A DNA stretch of 64,000 nucleotides, taken from NCBI GenBank assembly GCA_009911185.1, contig QXWW01000009.1, positions 1-64,000 of the forward strand. The letters run 5' to 3'. Below, piece after piece: positions 14,848 through 23,765 of the stretch. Each line of letters begins with the position of its first letter. Position 1 is the stretch's first letter. The position numbers and the translations under genes are program-made. A model generated the notes under the pieces. That model was not told the origin of the DNA. It was given only the letters and a program-made list of their open reading frames with translations, and did no database searches. Source of the DNA: Lachnospiraceae bacterium. Lineage in GTDB: Bacteria > Bacillota > Clostridia > Lachnospirales > Lachnospiraceae.

Positions 14848-17800
14848 TTATTTAATCTTTACCTTAAAGGTCATTTTCACTTTTCCCGCGTAAGCAGTAA
14901 CTTTAGCCGTGCCTTTTTTCTTTCCGGTAAGCTTGCCGCTCTTTGTCACAGTTGCCAGCTTTTTGCTGGCCTTATTTGCCATTTTAAAGCTTATTTTCTT
15001 GGAAGAGCCATAAACCGTTGCCTTCATGGTAACAGACTTACCCTTCTTAACACTGTAAGTTTTCTTTTTCAGTTTAATATACGCCTTCTTGACCGTTATC
15101 TTCTTACTCAGAGAAGCCGTCTCGCCGTTTGCCAGAGTAATTTTTGCTGTGACGACGACTTTACCTGCCTTTTTAGCAGTGACAACGCCTTTTGCAGACA
15201 CGCTTGCCACTTTATTATTGTCTACGGAATATTCAACGCTGGCAAGACTTGCACCGGTAGGAAGAAGCGGCTTTACTGTGGCGCTCTTATTAGCGTCTCC
15301 GCCTGCATACAATGTGCCGGGCATCGGATATAACGTCACTTTGCCGATAAAACTTGCCGGTGTATTTACGCTCGGCTGCTGTTGCTGAACCTTACCGACA
15401 ACGACCATACATGTTATACTTACACGATCTGCGGTTGCCGTAATAACTGCTGTTCCTTCTTTCATCGCCCGCACCAGACCATTTTCAACAGCTGCAACGG
15501 TTGGGTCGCTGCTTGACCAGGTTACCATAGATGTGGTATTTCCCGGAGTAAGGGCAGCCTGTAATTGGAATGAATCATTCACATCCATAAATAATTTATG
15601 CACATTCAGGGAAATGCCCGTAGCTAACACCGGTTTTTCTCCGATTTTAAAGCTTCTTAAGTCAACGCCGTCATTTTTCATGGTTATGCGCAGTGTATAA
15701 CTGCCGGCTGGCAAGACAATTGCCACGCCATTAGAATCTGCATACGCACCATTCGTTGCTCCAACTTTAACCGAGGTTAAAACGGTTTCTATCCCTTCCT
15801 GAAGCATAGATACCTGCAGTTCCGGATTCCTGTTTCCTGCATATGCATACTCAAAAGACAGAAGCCCGTCTATTTGTTCACTTGCAGATAACGGATAATC
15901 CAAAACGGTTCCCGCCGCTGTTTGCGTGACTACGCCAGATGAAATAATATAGGAACCTGATGCATCACTGAAATTAGCTGCCGAGAATATTCTATCCTCG
16001 CCTGGCTGCGGCGCAGCAACGGTACTATCCTGTTTCTTTGTAATCTTAATGCGGTTCAGACGCACCTTATCGCTTTCTGCATAAAGACGGATTGTCTGTT
16101 CACCTGACTTCAGAGAAACTGTACCGCGGATTTCTTTCACAAGATTTCCTTCTGTCTCTATTTTGGGCACGCTTACCGTTGCATAAATATCATTTACTTC
16201 ATCCGGATATTCGCAATTTTCACCGTTGTTATATTTAATACGGAAGGCATTCTCTACTGCCTCGTCACTGTAAAGCGCATAGGTAAAGGTATAATCGCCT
16301 GCTTCCTTTACATCCACAAAGTAATCTGCCCAGTTTCCAGCCTGTACGCTGCTGTTCATAAAGCCGTTCGCCCGGTATGCCTTTGTCTGCGCGAGGATAA
16401 TTGTATTGCTGTTTGTCAGAACGAGCGGTTTTAGTTTTTTCCTCACGGCCTCCATAGCTTTCTTGGCGTCTTTGCACGCCTTCTGTGCATCGGTAATTGT
16501 CGTCGCGGCATTAATCGCTGTGATACCTGCGTCTTTCGCCGCTACCAGCTGCGCCCATTCCGTTTCATGGTAATCATTCTGATCATATCTTGCAAATTCC
16601 TTCTGCAGATCTTTTATCTCATCTTCTTTTATTTTTACAAGCTCTAACGCGTTAATCTTTGCCAGGCATTCATTCAGTTTTGTCACAAGCTTCTCACTTA
16701 TTTCCGCCTTCTCCAGGGCTGTCAAAGCATCGTAAAAATTCTTTGCTTTTTCCACCGCGGCCTTGTCATCCAAAGTCAGCGCGTCCTTATCCGGCAGCGA
16801 CTGCAGTAATTTTTCCACATAACCCACCGGACTGCCTGCATACGCAAAAGTCATTGTCTTCAGATTAATATCGGCAGCATTCCAGTGAACCAGGAACGTA
16901 TAGGTTCCCACCGGCAGAAGAACGGCCTCCGGCTCGCTGTCCCTATAGTTGTCTGCATCATACCAGTTTCCGCTGCCTCCGCCTGTGGTTGCCAGCTCGC
17001 TGGTTGCCAAATCTATCACTTTTCCATCCGCCGTGCGTTGTGCCGTCAGAGAAGAATTGCCATTTGACGTATAATTGTAAATCAGGTTATAAATACCAGC
17101 GGCTTCTACCTTAATCTCATATTTCAGGGTCAGGCCATTTGCCGCATATCCAATATTGGCACCATTATTCTCAATTGCATAATATTCTGTACCATCACTG
17201 CATTTTGTAGCGTCAACCGTAACAGGCAGACGCGCGCCGTCGTCGCCGGATACATCGCCGGTTATCCTGTGCACGATCTTATCGGCAATATCGGTCTTGG
17301 TCAGGCCAAATCCTTCCGCCAGCGCCTTCGTACGCAGGATATACTCGCCGGCTTTCAGATGCAGGCTTTGTCTCTGCTGGATCGCACCATAATAATGCGT
17401 GAGCTGAACCGGACTCAGCTTTGTTGTAAAGTCAGAATCCTTCATTTCATCCTTTTTTACTCCTACAAGGATCTGGAAGGCGTCCTCTACCGCGGAATCG
17501 TTTGCGGCAATATTGTATATAAGAGTATAATCTCCCTCTTCTTTCACATCCAGCCAATAATCCACATAATTTCCTGCTGCCACGCCTCTGCGGAGACTGC
17601 CGTTCTTTCTGCTGTCCGCAACCTTGCTCTCATTCAGCTCTAACGCTTCCCCCTTTTTCAAAACCAGCGCTTCGTCCATTACTTCTGTCTTTTCCACTGG
17701 ATCACTGCAGGTAAACCGGAATTTATCTACCTTAAAATCGCTGCCGCCTGCTGCCCAGTTTCCGAATTTCAGGTCATAATTCCCCGCCTCTTCAATATTG

Positions 17801-20241
17801 ATTTCCCATCCGGTGTCTATCCACTCATATGTGTTAGCTGTAGCAGTCGGGCTAAGCGCTATCTCTTTCAGGCCCTCGTTAAACTTTCCGCCTTCGGGGG
17901 CATATTCCAAATGAACGTTCGTTGCCGCCGTTGGAACCGCAGCCAGTATTTCCATACGATAAATACCCGCATTGGGAAATGCTATGATACTTCTTCCATT
18001 ATTCCACTGTCCAGGATAAGACGCATAGGTAACCTTTGCACCGTCAGCAGCTGTTTCTTCCCCAACGGTTACATTCCACGAGCCCTCCCCCTCAGCTCCG
18101 TCCTCAGCTTCCGCTACAATGACAACTGGTTCCGGTATCTTTTTGAGCGTCAGTTCCAGAGAAGCCACATCTGCTTCTGCATCGGCCCAGTCTAAAGTAA
18201 GTTTATGATTTCCCGCTTTGAGTTTAAACTCTGCCGCCGCCGTATCTGTGTAAGACTGTCCTGCGCTTACCGTGCTCTCCGCCACTTTCGTTCCATCAAC
18301 TCTGGTTGCCAGGACCGTCTCTCTTCCTGCCAAAGCCTTATAAGAAATCGCATAGGTACCTGCCTGCTGCACATCAATTGCATAATTGAGTTTCAGTCCC
18401 TTCGATGCGTATACAATATTTCCGCTTTGATCGGATGCATGATAACCATCCCTGCTCTCATACTCATTTGCCTGAATCACCGTTTTATCATTTACCGCAC
18501 TGCCTTTCACCGTATGGGTTTTGGCAGCGGCCCCGGCAATTTCAATCTTCGTAATCTTTACTCCCTCTGCCAACGTCTGCACACGCAGAATCTGCGAACC
18601 CATATTCAGATTTATGGTTTCTTTTACCTGAACAGCGTCCGTAAACTTTGACAGTTCCAAAACCGTATGCTCAACTTTATCGCTCTCGTCCGGATTTACC
18701 GCAGACTGAATACCAGGCGTACCCGCTGCAAACTCTGCCGCCTCTACGGCCGCTACCGTATAGGTAACGGTATAATCTCCTGCATCCTTTACATTCAATT
18801 CATAATCTTTTAATCCGTTTGCTCCGCCAATTTCATCTGTAAATTCTGCCGGAGTATCCTTTCCCAGATCTGTAGCTTCCGCACTGGCCTCTTTTACTTT
18901 TTTCAGCTTCAGAGACTTCACATTCAAGTCTGCCGAACCCCAAACGGTACTCAGCACATGCTGCCCCGCCTGCAATTGAATGCCAACCGCTTCACTATCC
19001 TGATATTCTCCTGCATACCAGTCGCCTTCTCCTGCAAATGCGGCAATCTGGCTTTCCGCCGCATCTTCGCCGTCAACCTTCGTACGAAGGAACGTATCAT
19101 TTTTGGAGACATAATTATAAGAAACCATATACGTTCCACTCTCTGCTACCTGAACCGCATAAGCAAGCTCCAGATCCTGGGGAGCATATGAAATGTTTCC
19201 TGCGCCCTCAATTCCGCATTTGTCGCTTGCATTGATAAATTCTCCGGCTGCAATCATAGTATCTTCCTCAATTTCATGCACCGTCTTCGCTTTGATGGAA
19301 ACTTTCTTTACGGAACCGCCTTTTTTCAAAGCCTGTATACGCAGCACCTGTTTTCCTGCATCCAGATGAATCGTCTGCCTGGTGGGAAAATCTCCCCAGA
19401 TATAGGGCACATTTACCGGCGCAGACTTCGCTTCATTCTCAGCGCCCGGATTGATAATTGTCTGGAAGGAACCCTCTATGCCTGCGTCTGTAACATGATC
19501 CGTCTGAGCGTTCTTCCCCTGCAAATACGTTATAGTATAATCGCCCGCCTGCTTTACATCGATTTTGTAATCGAGATAACTGGACTCATCTGTAATCGGA
19601 TTCAGCGTTCCCTGCTTATTACTTGCAAAAGTCTCTGACAGCTCCAGCTCCTCCTCTGTATTCAGCTCCTCATACGCATCCGGGTCTATTAATTTGAGGC
19701 ATTTGAAACGAATTTCCTGGATTCTCAAACCTTTATCCAACTCACCGTCTTCTCTTTTTCCCCATTCACCAATCTTGAACACATAATTTCCCGCTTCTGC
19801 AATGTCCACCGCAGCGCAGTCAAACTCTCTGTATTCGCCTTGATTTGTTTTTTCAAACAGCTTCTGAGAATGATCTGCGTCACTGTAAACCGTTTCCTCC
19901 CCGGAATCTCTCACGTTAAATACACAGAACGTTTCAGGCGCATGTTCTACTTCTGCCAGAAAACTAATCTGGTATCTCCCCGGGGCTGTAAAATTTACAT
20001 CCCATACTCCGTTTGAATACTGCGTGGAAGTAATTTTACAGAATGTCGCCTTTCCGTCTCCTCCACTTACCGTCCCCGTCTCAATCGCGTAAGAACTATT
20101 ATCTCCCGCCGCTCTGACGTCTCCGCCCTTCACAACAACCGTGGGCATTTCTGCCGCCTGCACAACTGTCTGCGGGGGCGCGACAAGCACCGTGGTCAGG
20201 AACATGACCAGCGCCAGAAACATTGATAATTTTTGTTTCAT
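14848..20241 (-). CDS. Giant secreted protein of tandem carbohydrate-binding-like sandwiches, no enzyme domain recognised
   Basis: 1797 residues with signal peptide (MKQKLSMFLALVMFLTTVLVA). At least nine beta-sandwich segments of 110-150 residues fill about 35-1125 and 1275-1510. Most carry the CBM6/CBM35-like core pattern V-x-E/Q-A-G-x-Y-x-I/F-x-Y (for example VKQAGDYTITY, VAESGTYMVSY, VKEEGDYTLIY) followed by an L-x-A-G turn. A helical FIVAR-like stretch (1139-1267) interrupts them. A Big_2 domain (1538-1615) and two cationic Ig-like modules (1637-1797) close the protein and match the C-terminus of the GH3 protein. No glycosidase, lyase, peptidase, LPXTG or dockerin signature was recognised. 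The AAGGAGG site sits eight bases before the ATG. A glycan-binding scaffold or surface tether is inferred; a novel catalytic fold among the modules cannot be excluded. Confidence 0.75.
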   Translation of the reverse strand: MKQKLSMFLALVMFLTTVLVAPPQTVVQAAEMPTVVVKGGDVRAAGDNSSYAIETGTVSGGDGKATFCKITSTQYSNGVWDVNFTAPGRYQISFLAEVEHAPETFCVFNVRDSGEETVYSDADHSQKLFEKTNQGEYREFDCAAVDIAEAGNYVFKIGEWGKREDGELDKGLRIQEIRFKCLKLIDPDAYEELNTEEELELSETFASNKQGTLNPITDESSYLDYKIDVKQAGDYTITYLQGKNAQTDHVTDAGIEGSFQTIINPGAENEAKSAPVNVPYIWGDFPTRQTIHLDAGKQVLRIQALKKGGSVKKVSIKAKTVHEIEEDTMIAAGEFINASDKCGIEGAGNISYAPQDLELAYAVQVAESGTYMVSYNYVSKNDTFLRTKVDGEDAAESQIAAFAGEGDWYAGEYQDSEAVGIQLQAGQHVLSTVWGSADLNVKSLKLKKVKEASAEATDLGKDTPAEFTDEIGGANGLKDYELNVKDAGDYTVTYTVAAVEAAEFAAGTPGIQSAVNPDESDKVEHTVLELSKFTDAVQVKETINLNMGSQILRVQTLAEGVKITKIEIAGAAAKTHTVKGSAVNDKTVIQANEYESRDGYHASDQSGNIVYASKGLKLNYAIDVQQAGTYAISYKALAGRETVLATRVDGTKVAESTVSAGQSYTDTAAAEFKLKAGNHKLTLDWADAEADVASLELTLKKIPEPVVIVAEAEDGAEGEGSWNVTVGEETAADGAKVTYASYPGQWNNGRSIIAFPNAGIYRMEILAAVPTAATNVHLEYAPEGGKFNEGLKEIALSPTATANTYEWIDTGWEINIEEAGNYDLKFGNWAAGGSDFKVDKFRFTCSDPVEKTEVMDEALVLKKGEALELNESKVADSRKNGSLRRGVAAGNYVDYWLDVKEEGDYTLIYNIAANDSAVEDAFQILVGVKKDEMKDSDFTTKLSPVQLTHYYGAIQQRQSLHLKAGEYILRTKALAEGFGLTKTDIADKIVHRITGDVSGDDGARLPVTVDATKCSDGTEYYAIENNGANIGYAANGLTLKYEIKVEAAGIYNLIYNYTSNGNSSLTAQRTADGKVIDLATSELATTGGGSGNWYDADNYRDSEPEAVLLPVGTYTFLVHWNAADINLKTMTFAYAGSPVGYVEKLLQSLPDKDALTLDDKAAVEKAKNFYDALTALEKAEISEKLVTKLNECLAKINALELVKIKEDEIKDLQKEFARYDQNDYHETEWAQLVAAKDAGITAINAATTITDAQKACKDAKKAMEAVRKKLKPLVLTNSNTIILAQTKAYRANGFMNSSVQAGNWADYFVDVKEAGDYTFTYALYSDEAVENAFRIKYNNGENCEYPDEVNDIYATVSVPKIETEGNLVKEIRGTVSLKSGEQTIRLYAESDKVRLNRIKITKKQDSTVAAPQPGEDRIFSAANFSDASGSYIISSGVVTQTAAGTVLDYPLSASEQIDGLLSFEYAYAGNRNPELQVSMLQEGIETVLTSVKVGATNGAYADSNGVAIVLPAGSYTLRITMKNDGVDLRSFKIGEKPVLATGISLNVHKLFMDVNDSFQLQAALTPGNTTSMVTWSSSDPTVAAVENGLVRAMKEGTAVITATADRVSITCMVVVGKVQQQQPSVNTPASFIGKVTLYPMPGTLYAGGDANKSATVKPLLPTGASLASVEYSVDNNKVASVSAKGVVTAKKAGKVVVTAKITLANGETASLSKKITVKKAYIKLKKKTYSVKKGKSVTMKATVYGSSKKISFKMANKASKKLATVTKSGKLTGKKKGTAKVTAYAGKVKMTFKVKIK

Positions 20242-20281
20242 TTTCTTTCCTCCTTCTCTCCTTTTCTAAAAGATACTTAAA

Positions 20282-20310
20282 ATTATACCTGTTTTCAGGA
20301 GAAAATGAAG
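20282..20310 (-). promoter_or_regulatory. Promoter of the CBM-protein/GH3 transcript with weak -35
   Basis: The minus strand shows TATAAT (20287-20282) with only CTTCAT at 17-base distance (20310-20305). A good -10 with a poor -35 is common at activator-dependent promoters, and the response-regulator gene ends just upstream. Confidence 0.5.
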
Positions 20311-20323
20311 TAGTCATTCTTAC

Positions 20324-20361
20324 AAAAAAGTGGACTATTTTTAAAAAATAGTCCACTTTTT
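20324..20361 (-). terminator. Terminator of the response-regulator gene
   Basis: A 19-base inverted repeat, AAAAAAGTGGACTATTTTT (20324-20342), meets its partner directly (20343-20361) and ends in a T run on the minus strand, four bases after the response-regulator stop. It separates the regulator from the secreted-protein operon. Confidence 0.85.
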
Positions 20362-20365
20362 CATA

Positions 20366-21106
20366 TTACTCGATATTATGGCTTTTCTTATATTCTCTGG
20401 CCGACATTCCCATTACTTTTTTAAATACCCGGGAAAAATACTTTTCATCCTGATAACCAACCGCATGGGCAATCTGATACGTCTTAAGGTAATTCTGCCT
20501 CAGATAGCCGCAGGCTCGTTTAATTCGGATTTTATTGAGATAATCAATAAATCCGCAGCCCAGATACCTGGGAAACAGCGTGGAAAGATATCCCGCCGAA
20601 ATTCCTACCCTATCCGCAATGCGTTGCAGCGTAAGTTCTTCCATATAATATTCTTCTATATACTCCTTCGCCTGGTTGATGATGTTCCAATGTCCCCCTT
20701 CTGCCTCGTCGTGCACCTTCTTCTGTATGCCCTCAATATCGTCGGCTATATCCAGAATGCGTTTTAAAATCTCCGTGGAGCGTATGGGTTTTAGCATATA
20801 ATCCTGTGCGCCATAATGCAGCGCCTGCTGCGCATATTTAAATTCCTTAAACCCGCTGAGAATAACCGTCTGCGGCAAAACTCCCACCGCTTTCGCTTCC
20901 CGCATGACGTCCAAACCGCTTTTTAACGGCATCTGTATATCCAAAAGCATCACATCCGGCCGGTTCGTAAAAATGATATCAAGCGCTTCTTGTCCATTCT
21001 TCGCCGTATATATTTTGGAAAACCGTTCTGTGTGAAGACGTATATATCTTTCCATCCCATTGCGGGTCATATCCTCGTCATCTGCTATCAGTAACTTTAG
21101 CGCCAT
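20366..21106 (-). CDS. Response regulator, receiver plus AraC-type DNA-binding domain (YesN-like)
   Basis: 246 residues. The receiver domain (1-120) has the acidic pocket DDE at 9-11, the phosphoacceptor Asp56 in VMLLDIQMP, Ser84 in VILSGF and Lys106 in MLKP. The C-terminal 100 residues are two AraC-type helix-turn-helices (LTLQRIADRVGISAGYLSTLF and IAHAVGYQDEKYFSRVFKK). YesN-type regulators usually pair with a YesM-type sensor kinase and control sugar uptake or polysaccharide breakdown. No kinase gene is next to it: upstream is the GH13 gene (82-base gap) and downstream the secreted binding protein. Ribosome site GGAGG precedes the ATG. It is the most likely regulator of the flanking glycan genes, by position only. 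Confidence 0.92.
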   Translation of the reverse strand: MALKLLIADDEDMTRNGMERYIRLHTERFSKIYTAKNGQEALDIIFTNRPDVMLLDIQMPLKSGLDVMREAKAVGVLPQTVILSGFKEFKYAQQALHYGAQDYMLKPIRSTEILKRILDIADDIEGIQKKVHDEAEGGHWNIINQAKEYIEEYYMEELTLQRIADRVGISAGYLSTLFPRYLGCGFIDYLNKIRIKRACGYLRQNYLKTYQIAHAVGYQDEKYFSRVFKKVMGMSAREYKKSHNIE

Positions 21107-21187
21107 CTTACCACCCTCCGCAACTGTCGGCGTTTCTTTCTGCAGTTCCTGAAGCTTTATTTAAAAGATATCTCTCACCGTACCGTG

Positions 21188-23293
21188 CTATTCGCTTCCA
21201 ATATTTTTCAAAATCACGGCTGAATTTGGCGGAAGAGAAATGCGCAGACGCCCATTGTTTACCTGGTAAAATTCCGGCTCCAACGAATAAGAGTCCGGCG
21301 TTGTAAACATGATACGCTCCAGTCTGGATTTGCGATCCATCTGCGCAGGCCATACCCGCCACACCATATCTCTCTGCACGCAATCGTTATTGATGACAAT
21401 CACAAACTGCTGCAAACGGTTGAATCGTCCATAACACATAACCTGATAATCTCCACCCAGAAATTTCAGGGAACCGGTACGAAATGCCTCATATCTTTTA
21501 TGAATCCGTATCATATCACGATGAAACGCCAGAAGCTCCTTATCCTCTTTTCCCCATGGATACGTTCTGCGGTTATCAGGATCTGTAAAGCCCACTACTC
21601 CCACTTCATCTCCGTAATAAATCGTAGGCGCTCCCGGCCAGGTCATTTGAATCACCACCGCCTCTTTCATGACGCCCTTATTGATTCCTTCACCTGCCGC
21701 CGCACTTCCCAGACTATCTACTCTTCCTACTTTATGATTGGTACGGGTCAAAAATCTGGAATGGTCATGATTAGATAACTCATTCATCGCGCATTGCAGG
21801 GAAGAAGTCATAAAACGAGTCATATAATAGTTCATGGCCCCTTCAAAATTCTGGTAATTGCCCAGCATATCCTGCCGGTATCCATCACTGTGTTTCTCCA
21901 TACCTGTCAGAAACCAGGTCAAAGGCTCCATAAAGGCATCGTAATTCATTACCGTATCCCACTGATCGCCGCGCAGCCATTCCACCGGGTCTCCATAATG
22001 CTCTGCAAGGACAATGGCCTCCGGATTCGCCTCACGCACGGCATTGCGGAAATCTCTCCAGAATTGATGGTTAAAATCCACAGAATGTCCCAGGTCCGCC
22101 GCCACATCCAGGCGCCAGCCGTCCGCATTAAACGGCGGTGAAACCCATTTCCTGCCAATATCCAGAATATACTCATACAGCTCCTGAGAACCCTCATAAT
22201 TCAGCTTGGGAAGGGTATCATGCCCCCACCAGCCGTCATAACTGCCGTTATAGGGCCAATGGTTTTCATCATGAAACTGGAAAAAATTACGATATGGGCT
22301 GTCTCCTGAAATATAGGCCCCGGTCGCATATCCCAATTCTTTCTCGTAAATTAATTCCCGATCCAGCCACTTATTAAAGGAACCGCAATGATTAAAAACA
22401 CCGTCCAGGATTACGCGCATTCCACGCTTATGCGCTTCTTCTACTAATTTTGCAAACAGTTCATTGCTTGCCTCCAAATTCCTGCGGTCTGAAACACGTT
22501 TGATATATCTGGTCGCCCTGGTATTGTCAGTATCACCGGTATTGAGCAGTTCTCCTCCATCCTTCACAATCTTTCCATAATGAGGATCAATATAATCATA
22601 ATCCTGGATATCATATTTATGATTGGAAGGGGATACAAACAACGGATTAAAATACAATACCTCTACGCCGAGATCCTGCAAATAATCCAGTTTTTGCATC
22701 ACGCCTGCCAAATCGCCTCCATAAAATTCCCCTACCCCGAACTGTGCCGGACATTTGTCCCAGTCATCTACATGCTGGCTGTATACTTTAATATAGTAAT
22801 ATTCATTTGTCAGTACATCATTAGAAGGATCTCCTTTGCAGAAACGGTCCACCAGAATCTGATACATCACCGCCCCCTTCGCCCAATCAGGAATGGAAAA
22901 ACCAGGCACAATCGTAAAGGCATAATCCTGGCGAATCTCAGGGGTTACTCCCATACGGTCATAATAGCAATGAAGCATACCGGTGGCTATCTCAAAATAA
23001 TACCGATAAGGTTCCGTGCCAAGCTGCACTTTTGTCTTATAATAATCAAAAGAGCCTTTGGTCTCCTGCTTATTCATCGGAATCCTCCCTGCGTCACTGC
23101 GCAGCCAAACAATGTCCACATTGTCTTTGGCCGTGCGGAACGTAAGGGTTACCTCCTCATTCTCCTTAGGCTCCGGGGGATCTCTGTAATCCCTGGTTCC
23201 ATCAGAAAATAACGCATGTTTATGCAGCAGAGGCCGCATCAGCATCATATATTGCTGCCTCTGATTTAACTCATAGATCGAATACTCTTTCAT
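21188..23293 (-). CDS. Cytoplasmic GH13 alpha-amylase/neopullulanase-like enzyme
   Basis: About 701 residues without a signal peptide. An N-terminal CBM34-like sandwich (about 20-130) precedes a GH13 barrel with all expected regions: DGVFNHCG, the nucleophile Asp396 in GWRLDVAAD, acid/base Glu431 in VLAEHYGD and transition-state Asp510 in LSNHDHSR. A C-terminal beta domain ends at IGSE. Architecture fits the neopullulanase/cyclomaltodextrinase/maltogenic amylase group, which splits alpha-1,4 (and some alpha-1,6) links in imported maltodextrins. The start at 23293 is preferred (GAGG upstream); in-frame ATG codons at 23311 and TTG at 23374 are alternatives. It precedes the response regulator on the same strand and may share its transcript. 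Confidence 0.88.
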   Translation of the reverse strand: MKEYSIYELNQRQQYMMLMRPLLHKHALFSDGTRDYRDPPEPKENEEVTLTFRTAKDNVDIVWLRSDAGRIPMNKQETKGSFDYYKTKVQLGTEPYRYYFEIATGMLHCYYDRMGVTPEIRQDYAFTIVPGFSIPDWAKGAVMYQILVDRFCKGDPSNDVLTNEYYYIKVYSQHVDDWDKCPAQFGVGEFYGGDLAGVMQKLDYLQDLGVEVLYFNPLFVSPSNHKYDIQDYDYIDPHYGKIVKDGGELLNTGDTDNTRATRYIKRVSDRRNLEASNELFAKLVEEAHKRGMRVILDGVFNHCGSFNKWLDRELIYEKELGYATGAYISGDSPYRNFFQFHDENHWPYNGSYDGWWGHDTLPKLNYEGSQELYEYILDIGRKWVSPPFNADGWRLDVAADLGHSVDFNHQFWRDFRNAVREANPEAIVLAEHYGDPVEWLRGDQWDTVMNYDAFMEPLTWFLTGMEKHSDGYRQDMLGNYQNFEGAMNYYMTRFMTSSLQCAMNELSNHDHSRFLTRTNHKVGRVDSLGSAAAGEGINKGVMKEAVVIQMTWPGAPTIYYGDEVGVVGFTDPDNRRTYPWGKEDKELLAFHRDMIRIHKRYEAFRTGSLKFLGGDYQVMCYGRFNRLQQFVIVINNDCVQRDMVWRVWPAQMDRKSRLERIMFTTPDSYSLEPEFYQVNNGRLRISLPPNSAVILKNIGSE

Positions 23294-23470
23294 AGACCTC
23301 AACCTCGTCATAAATTCTTCACAAATTCGTCTGCTGCTATCTATTTTATATGATAGTCTCCAGGAAGTCAACAATTCCGCAAAAACCCGCTATAAAACCA
23401 GAATGGACCGAAAGGAAAATCTTAACTTCTCCGTCCGACGCATATAGACGCTTCAGCGGTATAATTGCCC

Positions 23471-23545
23471 GCGTGCGCATACAATTTTTATTCTATGGGA
23501 AAGATACTTTCACGCTTTAATGTGACAAGGTCTTTTCTGAAAAAT
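23471..23545 (-). repeat. Structured intergenic repeat, copy B (upstream of the GH13 gene)
   Basis: The plus strand shows GTGCGCATAC, an AT stretch, TTCTATGGGAAAGATACTTTC and TGTGACAAGGTCTTTTC, matching copies A and C. The hairpin arms are weaker here than in copy C. It sits between a terminator and the GH13 gene, as the other copies sit between a terminator and the next gene. Confidence 0.6.
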
Positions 23546-23574
23546 AAAAAGGCAGCATCCACTGCTGCCTTTTT
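23546..23574 (-). terminator. Terminator ending the spoIIE-tilS-hpt-ftsH transcript
   Basis: AAAAAGGCAGCA (23546-23557) and TGCTGCCTTTTT (23563-23574) form a 12-base stem with a 5-base loop and run into TTTTTATTTTTC on the minus strand, 36 bases after the small reading frame at 23611-23718. Confidence 0.85.
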
Positions 23575-23610
23575 AGGAGAAGGTATTTTTACTATGGGGT
23601 GTAGTAAAAA

Positions 23611-23718
23611 CTATATAATGTATTGGGGGGTTTTTACAGTAATTATAGTACCACAGAATACGTAATAAGTGTGCACAAACTTCACAGGAATCAATATCAC
23701 TTTTTGGGTAAAATACAT
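23611..23718 (-). CDS. Possible 35-residue hydrophobic protein downstream of ftsH
   Basis: An ATG at 23718 is preceded by a consensus AGGAGG site seven bases away and opens MYFTQKVILIPVKFVHTYYV, ending QYII before TAG. It lies 47 bases after the ftsH stop and just before the terminator, in the position of a last operon gene. The peptide is hydrophobic enough to be a small membrane protein. Short length makes chance plausible; no family is recognised. Confidence 0.4.
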   Translation of the reverse strand: MYFTQKVILIPVKFVHTYYVFCGTIITVKTPQYII

Positions 23719-23765
23719 GGTACTTTCCTCCTGTCGTTCTGGCGTTTCACTGTATTGTGCACAAA

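Noticed and set aside
21108-21383. Possible partner protein of the response regulator
   Set aside because: The frame lies within and out of frame with the GH13 C-terminus and has no kinase motif.
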